From: Bacillus sp. AFS037270
Lineage (GTDB): Bacteria > Bacillota > Bacilli > Bacillales_B > DSM-18226
NCBI RefSeq assembly: GCF_002585305.1
Contig: NZ_NUNF01000011.1
Location: forward strand, 115,980 to 179,979
Length of the DNA stretch: 64,000 bases
Direction of reading: 5' to 3'
Shown: positions 26,360-33,361 of the stretch, piece by piece
How the letters are laid out: each line of letters opens with the position of its first letter
How positions within the stretch are numbered: the stretch's first letter is position 1
Program-made: the position numbers and the translations under genes
The notes under the pieces: model-generated
What the model saw: only the letters and a program-made list of their open reading frames with translations
What the model was told of the DNA's origin: nothing
Database searches by the model: none

Positions 26360-26385
26360 AAAAAGAGGGAGACCCTTTTATTTTT

Positions 26386-26814
26386 TTAAACATATTCCAG
26401 TTCATGACAATAAAAAACTTTACTTTCCAAAAAGTTCCCTTGTTTAGAAATAATACTTACAGCAATTCTATCAATATTTACATCTATTCCTACTACTAAA
26501 TTACTTTTAAAGGTTGTGGGGGAAAAAAGTTGTGGTCCATATTCGTCCTCATCAAATATTAGATGAGCAAAATATTCATTGTTTTTTCGCTTAATTTGTA
26601 TAGTATAAGGTTTAAAAATTCCTTTATTTATTTCGCATAAACTATTCTTATCATTAATGGGGTAACAAAAGGTGATGACTTCGTTAAAAAATTTATCAGG
26701 AACTGTTAGTTTAATATTAAGACGCGGGAATGTGTGTTGATATAAAAAAGAAGAAATTTTCCATAAAGGAATTGTTGGTTGATTATACCAAATTATGTAA
26801 TTGAATGGTAATGA
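26386..26814 (-). pseudogene. Fragment of a TnpB-like (IS605 OrfB/RuvC-fold) transposase
   Basis: This is a 142-codon open stretch without any ATG/GTG start signal. Near its end it reads VVGIDVNIDRIAVSII, like the RuvC-I motif that opens the nuclease domain of TnpB-type proteins, preceded by YTIQIKRKNNEYFAHLIF, like the strands just before it. The downstream RuvC-II/III and zinc-finger parts and the N-terminus are missing. A decayed remnant between the old and new att sites is the best reading. The family call rests on a single motif. Confidence 0.45.
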
Positions 26815-26934
26815 TTAAACAATATTATTCCTTTTTTGTTCTTATCGAAAAATTAATAAATCGTTAATAAATGCTTAAACAAGAGAGGAGAAATGATAAT
26901 ATATGCTTATATACCAAGAGTTTTACCTAAAAAA

Positions 26935-26983
26935 AACACTATGTTAACGTATTGATTTGACAACAATAGGTTAACATAGTGTT
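26935..26983 (-). terminator. Original tRNA-Arg terminator, displaced by the element
   Basis: A perfect 14-bp inverted repeat (AACACTATGTTAAC and complement) with A/T tracts on either side lies just left of attL. It has the same orientation and distance to the tRNA 3' end as the hairpin at 42973-43038. It would have terminated the tRNA before integration. Confidence 0.6.
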
Positions 26984-26992
26984 TTCTATATT

Positions 26993-27039
26993 TACGTCCC
27001 AGAAGAGATTCGAACTCCCGACCTACAGTTTAGGAAACT
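26993..27039. repeat. attL: 47-bp copy of the tRNA-Arg 3' half
   Basis: These 47 bases are identical to 43045-43091. They span the acceptor 3' strand, T arm and variable loop up to the anticodon stem. The remaining 5' half of a tRNA is absent here, so this is the far end of the integrated element. Confidence 0.93.
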
Positions 27040-27347
27040 ATCAGATATGTCATCGATATGTCAACGTATTGTCATTACGGGATTGAGGCGGAATTTGTGA
27101 CCAACAGTGTAACTGTAAGTCCTACGGCTTTAAGATTATTAACCTACAGATATAATTTTGCCCGAAAATAGTAACTTTTGTCAAGATGTTCCCAATAAAT
27201 AGTCCAGAATATCAGATGAGAATACAGCTTTAGATCCGTTCAATATGTAAAATTTCAGATAGTTTATAAAACTAATAAAATATAGGCGCTATATTCAATG
27301 AACTTATACTATAATAAAAATACAATAACTAATAATGGGTGAAGAAC

Positions 27348-28769
27348 TTGAATAGAACTGAAATAATAACTTATCTAACAAATAAAATTCCTGATTACTC
27401 GTCTGAAGCAAATATTGATAAACATGTACTTCAATTTTGTACACATGTTTTCCCGTTTCTCCAAAGAGGTCGTTTGCATCCATTTATAGAAAATCTGGTT
27501 AACGCAATAAATGAAATAGAACAAGCAATTCCTGGATATGCTAAAAAAACTATAGATTGGATTTCTTCAATTGATAAAAACCATTTTGAGCAGGTTATAC
27601 AGATATTTGGAGAAATAATAGTTCTAAGAAAATTAGTTTCAATAGCTGTGCCAAATACAATTACTTTAGAACCATCAGCAGCACAGAATGGAAAAAATCC
27701 AGAGTTTAGAGCATTAGTTGATGATACCTATATTGCAATAGAGGTTAAAACAGCAAGCTTATTTGATTTTTCTAATGAGCGCCAGAATGGATTACAAATT
27801 ACTGCTCAACTTAATAGTTTAGATTACAACCTGTTACAACAAACTGGAAAAATAGTAAATTCACGTTCTTTAAAAGTAAAAGATTATTTACTAAGTGCTG
27901 AAGAAAAATTTGAACAATATAAAGGAAATCAAGAATATAAAGATGATCTCCGTCTGTTGTTTATAATTTGGGATGATTACATAAATGAACCGCTTAGCGC
28001 ATTGGCTAATCCTAATTGTGGTTTATTGACTGATAACTCCTTTTATCAACAATCAAGATTTAAAAATGTGGATGGGGTTGTACTAATTAGACATATCCAC
28101 CAGTTTTTTAGAAATCTTCAATACGGTGAGATTGTTGACTATGGGAAAAAAGGTGTACATGATTCTTTCGATTACGTTAATCCTGCAATATCGGCTGTTT
28201 ATGTTCAAAACCCTTTAGGGAGAGAAGTTCCTCATGAAAAAATTATAAAATTTGATGCTGACCCAATTGAGGAATTTAGTGATTTTCATGTTGCCGAATA
28301 TCAGCCTACTGATTTTATTGATTGGCAAAGGGGACTTTCCTTATCTGGCTTATATTCATTACCAGAAGAATTTAGGAACAAAATCATTTCTTTTTTTATT
28401 AACGCTCCTACCGAAAGGGATCCAAAATCATATAGGGACATCTCGCTTTTTGATAATGTCTCTATTGATAAAGTATATGCTAATTTAATTCACAAAACCT
28501 CTGATAAAAAACAAATTGAAAGGGGATTATTTGAAAGTATTAATATTGCTATATATGCTCGTAAGAGATCTTCTAAGGATAATTTGGGCTCATTAGCAAA
28601 AGAAACTGAAAGAAGGACCCGTAATGATTCAATTTTAAGAAATATCTACTTACGAAATTACTCCCTTACTCTTGATGAAAAATGTCCATGTTGTTCGGAG
28701 GAATTATTCAAAGATTGTTGTTTCAAAAAACTTAAATTCTTTAAGTATCAAAATAATTACAATTTATAA
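27348..28769 (+). CDS. Putative PD-(D/E)XK nuclease with C-terminal SEC-C zinc motif
   Basis: This is a 473-residue protein of unknown family. Near residue 130 it has PEFRALVDDTYIAIEVKTA, a pattern like the PD-(D/E)XK nuclease core (acidic residue, beta strand, then ExK). The C-terminus ends in CPCCSEELFKDCC, a SEC-C-like zinc motif often found at the ends of restriction and abortive-infection proteins. No signal peptide or membrane segment is seen. A TATAAT hexamer at 27310-27315 precedes it. The TTG at 27348 has a GGGTGA site; GTG 27339 is the alternative. As the first gene inside attL it is probable defence cargo, by inference only. Confidence 0.6.
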   Translation: MNRTEIITYLTNKIPDYSSEANIDKHVLQFCTHVFPFLQRGRLHPFIENLVNAINEIEQAIPGYAKKTIDWISSIDKNHFEQVIQIFGEIIVLRKLVSIAVPNTITLEPSAAQNGKNPEFRALVDDTYIAIEVKTASLFDFSNERQNGLQITAQLNSLDYNLLQQTGKIVNSRSLKVKDYLLSAEEKFEQYKGNQEYKDDLRLLFIIWDDYINEPLSALANPNCGLLTDNSFYQQSRFKNVDGVVLIRHIHQFFRNLQYGEIVDYGKKGVHDSFDYVNPAISAVYVQNPLGREVPHEKIIKFDADPIEEFSDFHVAEYQPTDFIDWQRGLSLSGLYSLPEEFRNKIISFFINAPTERDPKSYRDISLFDNVSIDKVYANLIHKTSDKKQIERGLFESINIAIYARKRSSKDNLGSLAKETERRTRNDSILRNIYLRNYSLTLDEKCPCCSEELFKDCCFKKLKFFKYQNNYNL

Positions 28770-28823
28770 GTTATATTACCTGGTAAATTTATGTTAATGA
28801 ATGCCAGGTATCAAGAAATCTAA

Positions 28824-28856
28824 AAATGATCATATTTGTGGTCATTTATTTTTATT
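28824..28856 (+). terminator. Terminator after the SEC-C gene
   Basis: An AAATGATC / GGTCATTT stem is followed by a T-rich tract. An additional TACCTGG / CCAGGTA stem lies between it and the stop codon. Confidence 0.6.
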
Positions 28857-28864
28857 TTAATACA

Positions 28865-28876
28865 GAATGTTTGTTC
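28865..28876. promoter_or_regulatory. LexA (SOS) box variant before the broken YolD-like gene
   Basis: GAATGTTTGTTC differs at one position from the Bacillus SOS box GAAC-N4-GTTC. A TATAAT lies at 28880-28885, right after it. Confidence 0.55.
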
Positions 28877-28907
28877 GTGTATAATGATATTGAAGGAGAT
28901 GTTATAA

Positions 28908-28993
28908 ATGGCAATACGTGATAGAGGAAAACTTAAATGGAGACAGCGCCTTTTTTACCGTTAGCATTCGAGAAGCAGCGAGAGATGTCTAGG
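28908..28993 (+). pseudogene. Frameshifted, truncated YolD-like gene
   Basis: MAIRDRGKLKW follows an SD site and a LexA-like box, as for the intact gene at 29433. The frame stops after 18 codons. Shifting frame in the T6 run near 28951-28956 gives FLPLAFEKQREM, the continuation expected for YolD proteins, but the sequence then runs into a terminator. It is a decayed duplicate. Confidence 0.55.
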
Positions 28994-28999
28994 TTCAAC

Positions 29000-29030
29000 A
29001 ACGTCAGCCTTATGGTTGGCGTTTTTTTTA
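29000..29030 (+). terminator. Terminator after the YolD remnant
   Basis: An AACGTCAGCC / GGTTGGCGTT stem (with G-U pairs) is followed by eight T residues. Confidence 0.7.
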
Positions 29031-29080
29031 TGGCAAATTATTTAATTTCACGCATATAATTTAGCGGGAGGCGATGTTTA

Positions 29081-29356
29081 TTGGGATTTAATGATTATAA
29101 CCGTAAACATTCAAAAAAGACTTTATGGGACGAAGAATTAGATAGCGAAGAATCACTCATTGAGAAGCTATACAACGCAAATGTAAATAACCTTACACCA
29201 TATTTTGATCCGAATTTTTCACAAAATGATTACAAACGTAAAAAGTATAAATGTGACCGTTGTGGTAATGAATTCGTGAATAATGGAACCGAGTTTTATC
29301 AATGTAATCTGCATTGTAAAACATGCGCACAAGGTATAAACCATTACGACAGGTAA
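29081..29356 (+). CDS. Small zinc-ribbon protein of unknown function
   Basis: This is a 91-residue protein starting at TTG behind GGGAGG. The first 60 residues are acidic and hydrophilic (LDSEESLIEKLYN). The C-terminal part has two Cys pairs, CDRCGNEF and CKTCAQG, which would form a zinc ribbon. No catalytic motif is visible. It lies between the YolD remnant and the intact YolD-like gene in the mobile element. It might bind DNA or a protein, but no family is recognised. Confidence 0.55.
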   Translation: MGFNDYNRKHSKKTLWDEELDSEESLIEKLYNANVNNLTPYFDPNFSQNDYKRKKYKCDRCGNEFVNNGTEFYQCNLHCKTCAQGINHYDR

Positions 29357-29390
29357 TCAGGCTTAGTCGTATTTTTTTTACTAACATTAG

Positions 29391-29402
29391 GAACATTTGT
29401 TC
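29391..29402. promoter_or_regulatory. LexA (SOS) box
   Basis: GAACATTTGTTC is a perfect Bacillus-type SOS operator (GAAC-N4-GTTC). It lies just upstream of a TATAAT at 29406-29411 and 31 bases before the YolD-like start. Confidence 0.75.
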
Positions 29403-29432
29403 GTATATAATAAATGTAAAGGAGGCGATTGT

Positions 29433-29768
29433 GTGGCGATACGAGACCGTGGTAAAAAGAAGTGGCAGTTCGCCTTTGGCATGCCAGAGTTAATTAAGTC
29501 ACAGAGAGATTTATGGCGAGATACGGAACGAATGGCGAAGCCGATTATCGATGAGTACGGAAAGAAGGAGTTTGACCAACGTTTATGCTATGCGATGGAG
29601 TATAACTTAGCCGTAAAGCTAAAGGTATGGAAAGATGGATTTACTACAGAAATTATCGGTTCCGTTCACCACGTTGATCCGATTTCACATGAGGTACATA
29701 TCGAAATAAAGCCTGGAGAATATGAACGGATTAAATTTGAGGATATCATCGGAGTTAATGTAGATTAA
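29433..29768 (+). CDS. YolD-like protein (SOS-associated)
   Basis: This 111-residue protein opens with the YolD signature MAIRDRGKKKW, followed by FGMPELIKSQRDLW. YolD-like proteins are commonly paired with UvrX/Y-family polymerases and are SOS-regulated in Bacillus phages and plasmids. No polymerase gene is present here. The GTG start follows AAAGGAGG with 7-base spacing. The perfect LexA box over its promoter indicates induction by DNA damage. Confidence 0.75.
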   Translation: MAIRDRGKKKWQFAFGMPELIKSQRDLWRDTERMAKPIIDEYGKKEFDQRLCYAMEYNLAVKLKVWKDGFTTEIIGSVHHVDPISHEVHIEIKPGEYERIKFEDIIGVNVD

Positions 29769-29850
29769 CGATTTAGTTCGTAAAACTATGGTAATTAACC
29801 GTATGAAACAACATGAAGTCTATTAAGATATGTAAATTAGATTAATTGCT

Positions 29851-29880
29851 GACGCAGCCATTTAGGTTGCGTTTTTTTTT
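29851..29880 (+). terminator. Terminator after the YolD-like gene
   Basis: A GACGCAGCC / GGTTGCGT stem runs directly into about ten T residues. Confidence 0.8.
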
Positions 29881-30025
29881 TTACATACAGCGACACTAAA
29901 CCGTCCTTTGACCCTTATCTACATATAAAGGCAGGAGATGAAGGCGAATAAGGGAACGGTTAAAAATTACAATCCATTCAAAATTACTAATTAATACACT
30001 ACAGAAAAGAAAGTATCGATTCCAT

Positions 30026-30400
30026 TGAACTTTTTTGCATTTTGTACTCTACGCCAGACGGTTGTAGTCCCTATTGTATTAATGTAAGGGACAAACAGCT
30101 GCATTGAATTTTTTTATATTGTACTCTACGCTTCTCGATTGTTTCCCCTATTTTATTAATGAATAACAAACGAGGGGGCTATTTAATGGGTACAGCATAA
30201 ATATTTTATTGTTTTCCATCACTAGAAGAAAAACGGACCCGTATCTATTTTCAAGAACAACATGGGAGGTAAAGGTCGATTGGTTAATGATTCAACGGTC
30301 TTAATGTAAAATCGTAAAAAATTTAAGAAAATGTACCATAAAATATCTACGCTTATTAATTGTAGTCCCTATTGTATAGGTGTAGCGGCACAAATGGAGG
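30026..30400 (+). repeat. Three diverged copies of a leader/promoter-like repeat
   Basis: Related segments lie at about 30045-30098, 30121-30172 and 30347-30392. Each has TCTACGC followed by TTGTAGTCCCTATTGTAT or a close variant (TTGTTTCCCCTATTTTAT in the second). Each is followed by remains of a ribosome-binding site and a short frame (for example MVTASTVKS, then stop). They look like repeated promoter-leader units of a duplicated small gene. The rest of the 29881-30330 gap holds no gene I can support. Confidence 0.5.
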
Positions 30401-30669
30401 TGAGATCGTATGGTAACAGCTTCAACAGTAAAATCGTAAGAGCGTACCTGAACTGGACGCAAAGTGAATTAGCTAAACGAATGGGTGCTAGCTGTGGTTC
30501 GGTATCAGCCTTTGAGAACGGAACGGACCGAATTGCACCTGAATTCGCTAAGAAGTTCAAAAGAGCCGTTGGAATTACTGATGCAGTTTTGATCGATATT
30601 CAACATTTACAGACTATGATAGCGGAATATACTGCTGGTATTTCAAGAAATCTAGTATTAATAATCTAA
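30331..30669 (+). CDS. Small helix-turn-helix (XRE-like) protein, start uncertain
   Basis: Up to 112 residues. The middle contains a Cro/CI-type helix-turn-helix (WTQSELAKRMGASCGSVSAFENGTDRI). The open frame begins at ATG 30331, but that part overlaps the third leader repeat and lacks a good ribosome-binding site. The best-placed start is ATG 30410 after TGGAGGTGA; it reads MVTASTVKS and stops. One extra A in the AAAA run would join it to the HTH frame. The gene may therefore be frameshifted, or start at an internal GTG near 30400. It was probably a regulator of the element. Confidence 0.5.
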   Translation: MYHKISTLINCSPYCIGVAAQMEVRSYGNSFNSKIVRAYLNWTQSELAKRMGASCGSVSAFENGTDRIAPEFAKKFKRAVGITDAVLIDIQHLQTMIAEYTAGISRNLVLII

Positions 30670-30695
30670 TAACATTAATCTTAGGAGGAAATATA

Positions 30696-30878
30696 ATGGA
30701 AAATCAAATTCGAGAAGTAAGGGTAGTAAGTCTTTGGGAAGTATGTAAGTTGGTAGGACTAACAGAAGAATACTTCAAAATTGAAGATGGTGAAGTAGGG
30801 ATAAGGGTGGACGGTCTAATTAAAATTATGGAATTTTCCGACCAGAGAAATATCAGAATATCAGAATGGATCAACTAA
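30696..30878 (+). CDS. Hypothetical 60-aa protein
   Basis: This short acidic protein (MENQIREVRVVSLWEVCKL...) lies behind a strong AGGAGG site 27 bases after the HTH gene, so it is probably co-transcribed. SLWEVCKLVGLTEEYF could be a small helix-turn-helix, but the evidence is thin. No family is recognised. Confidence 0.5.
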   Translation: MENQIREVRVVSLWEVCKLVGLTEEYFKIEDGEVGIRVDGLIKIMEFSDQRNIRISEWIN

Positions 30879-30885
30879 TATTGTC

Positions 30886-30928
30886 GGTTCCATGTTCATT
30901 GCTTTTTAACGTGCATGGAATCGTCTTT
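30886..30928 (+). terminator. Terminator after the 60-aa gene
   Basis: A GGTTCCATG / CATGGAATC stem has a T-run downstream (CTTTTT). Confidence 0.65.
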
Positions 30929-31098
30929 TTACAGGGTTACTCCTGAGTTCACTCAGAAGTTTAAATGAGTCACTGGACAAACGAATGACACTTTAATAGA
31001 AGATATCGAATAGCTACGGACTATATTACAGAATAAGACACTAATTGTCTTATTTGACCGTAGAGTATAAAAATTCTAGAAACTAGGAGGAAGAGAAA

Positions 31099-31623
31099 GT
31101 GAATTTACAACGCTATCAAAGGTTACAAGAAATTATGGCAACAGGAGATTATTACGTAGACATCGATCTGGGAAAGGTTTGGAGTAACAAGGATCAAGGA
31201 AAATGGTTAAACCCAAGGATTGACTCCAACGATTATCACCTTGTTAGTTTGTATCTAAACGGAAAGGAATACCAATACAGAGTCCATGAGTTAACTGCCT
31301 ATGAGATGTGTGGCGAAGAATTGATCGGTAAGACGTGCAACCACCTAAACGGCAGAGCCAAGGACGACAATTCTAGCAGTAACATTAAAATGGCAACCAT
31401 GAAAGAACAACATAAACATGCTGCCGAGACTGGATTATGGGGTATTAAAACCGATGAAAGACATCGACCAGGAGCGATATGTCTTTGGGACGCGGGGTGG
31501 AGTCTTGACGCAATTGCAGTTTCTACTGGTGTTAAAAAATATACCATTCGTAAGTATCTCAAGAATGACCGTTTTGAGTTACAACGTAAATGGCTAGAAC
31601 GTAAGAAAGTAGAAAGTAAATAA
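31099..31623 (+). CDS. HNH endonuclease with C-terminal HTH (homing-type)
   Basis: This 174-residue protein resembles phage/plasmid HNH homing endonucleases. The core reads VHELTAYEM (first His region), CNHLNGRAKDDNSSSNIKMAT (central Asn/His region). A C-terminal segment (LDAIAVSTGVKKYTIRKYLKN) looks like a DNA-binding helix-turn-helix. Such genes usually nick or cut a specific site and promote their own spread. The GTG start lies eight bases after TAGGAGG. No intron or intein context is visible. Confidence 0.7.
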   Translation: MNLQRYQRLQEIMATGDYYVDIDLGKVWSNKDQGKWLNPRIDSNDYHLVSLYLNGKEYQYRVHELTAYEMCGEELIGKTCNHLNGRAKDDNSSSNIKMATMKEQHKHAAETGLWGIKTDERHRPGAICLWDAGWSLDAIAVSTGVKKYTIRKYLKNDRFELQRKWLERKKVESK

Positions 31624-31637
31624 CGAAAATATCAAAC

Positions 31638-31668
31638 GCCACTAGCAGTTAATCGTTGGTGGCTTCTT
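31638..31668 (+). terminator. Weak terminator-like hairpin
   Basis: A GCCACTA / TTGGTGGC stem lies after the HNH gene and is followed by TTCTTT. Confidence 0.4.
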
Positions 31669-31705
31669 TAGGTTACGCCAAATTATATCAAAGGAGACGT
31701 GAAAA

Positions 31706-32584
31706 ATGGAAAACACTAACAATCATCAATTTATTGACCGAGCAACAGGAGAAATCTACGATAAGGACGAGTATTACTTACGTTCAAGAAAGCAAGTTGA
31801 AGCATATCAGAAAAGGCTTGCAAAGGAACAAGCAATTAATAAAGGACGTTCGAAGAATTGGGTCGCTTGTTATCACGAAGCAATCAAATCCATAGCCTCG
31901 AAATTAACACTTGAAGAAATGGGAGCAGTATTCTTGCTTCTTCCATATATGAACTTAAACCGTAAAGGTGAACTAACAATGCGAGGTTGCAGAATGAATG
32001 TTAACAGTATTGCAAAAGCAATCGGTAAAAGTGTTCCACAGACAAAAAGGTTACTACCTAAGCTAGTTGAAGCGGGCGTACTGTACAAGGAAAGAGAAGG
32101 CAAGAGCTTTGTTTATGGCGTATCTTCAGAGTACCACACAATAGGAGGTGGACACGATGGACGCTTTACTAAATTGTATCAGCAGTTTACAACGACTTTA
32201 AAGGAGGAATTTGATTTGACGATACAGCTCGCAGGATTATTGTATGCAATTTTACCTTATTTCCACTATAAGACGTTTCTATTGTGTACTAATCCAAATG
32301 AAGACGATGACAAGGCACTTGATCCAATGTCTGAAAGTGAATTATCAGGATTGCTAGGTATAGATCGGTCGACCGTCTATAGGCTAATGAGAGAATTATC
32401 TAGACGTGGTGTTGTAGCAAAAATTAGTTCTTTCGGTGTTTCTATCTATCGTGTAAATCCCGACCTAATGTATCGGTTGGGATATGAATCGGATCTTGCT
32501 GTAGCAGTACGTACTGACTTCCAGGAAACTATGAAACTGTACCAAAAGAAAAGGAAAGGCAGTCTAAAGCAAATGCTTAAATGA
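31706..32584 (+). CDS. Putative plasmid-type replication initiator (two winged-helix domains)
   Basis: This is a 292-residue DNA-binding protein. The first winged-helix (about 60-140) contains MNVNSIAKAIGKSVPQTKRLLPKLVEAGVLYKE. The second (about 200-260) contains SESELSGLLGIDRSTVYRLMRELSRRGVV. Tandem winged helices plus a basic C-terminus (KKRKGSLKQ) are typical of theta-replication initiators of Firmicute plasmids. Identical direct repeats begin ten bases after its stop. Plain transcription regulators are the alternative. AAAGGAG precedes the ATG. The role is inferred from architecture and context. Confidence 0.5.
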   Translation: MENTNNHQFIDRATGEIYDKDEYYLRSRKQVEAYQKRLAKEQAINKGRSKNWVACYHEAIKSIASKLTLEEMGAVFLLLPYMNLNRKGELTMRGCRMNVNSIAKAIGKSVPQTKRLLPKLVEAGVLYKEREGKSFVYGVSSEYHTIGGGHDGRFTKLYQQFTTTLKEEFDLTIQLAGLLYAILPYFHYKTFLLCTNPNEDDDKALDPMSESELSGLLGIDRSTVYRLMRELSRRGVVAKISSFGVSIYRVNPDLMYRLGYESDLAVAVRTDFQETMKLYQKKRKGSLKQMLK

Positions 32585-32593
32585 AAATAAGGC

Positions 32594-32644
32594 ATTTGTG
32601 CAAATATGATACTCCAATGCCCTGTATTTGTGCAAATATGATAC
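32594..32644. repeat. Two identical 19-bp iteron-like direct repeats
   Basis: ATTTGTGCAAATATGATAC occurs at 32594-32612 and 32626-32644, 32 bp apart (three helical turns). Each contains a near-palindromic ATTTGTGCAAAT. The position right after the putative initiator gene suggests initiator binding. Confidence 0.65.
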
Positions 32645-33361
32645 ATTTAAAAATGCAGTCAATCCGTTGAGGCTGTGAGGCGGAGGGCACTTTTTGCGTG
32701 TGTTTAACTCTTATTCTTATAGTTGACGTTTAACATATATGTTTCTAACAAACGAGAATAAGATTAAATTGTATTAACGTATAACCTTCGCCTAGCGGCT
32801 CGGTGATGTAACCAAAGCTTAACAGCTTCAGTAACATCTATAAAACTATAAACGTTTGTATTATTAGAAGACTGCGCTAAGCAGGATTCAACTGAGCGTC
32901 AGCGAAGTTTATTACGTTTTGACGATTAAACGATTATATTTAGGATCAACAACATAACAACCTTGATTTACCAAGCGTTTGATCGGCATTGTTTAGTTGA
33001 TTGTTAAGTAAAAACACTTGATGTTATGTCCGAAACCGTCCCTCTTCGTAAAAATCTCGAGGGGTCACTTTGTTTTACTTTAGTGCGATAAATCGTGGAT
33101 AGCACAGGGTTTTGGTAGATTAAGGATGCTTTACTGTGCTAAAGGATATGACATTTTGTTTTGTAATTAATAACGAGAACCTCTTCCATCATTTTTTACT
33201 TCTTTAGATTGCTTGACTAAGATACAATACACTTGGTATAGAGTTATCTCAGATGTTTAATCTGAAAACCTTGGGCTTATAGATCTGTGGTTCAAAATAC
33301 ATATACTTGACTATAAAGCAGTTTAATTTCGGTAAATAGCTTAGAATGGTGGAGGTTTAAA
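32645..33361. other. Structured non-coding region, possible replication origin
   Basis: About 700 bases hold no reading frame I can support. A 15-bp imperfect hairpin (GATGTAACCAAAGCT / AGCTTCAGTAACATC, 12 of 15 paired) lies at 32805-32838. A second, weaker stem (CTGCGCT / AGCGTCAG) and a CTTCGC / GCGAAG pair surround it. Together with the iteron-like repeats this resembles a plasmid origin, but an untranslated RNA is also possible. Confidence 0.4.
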
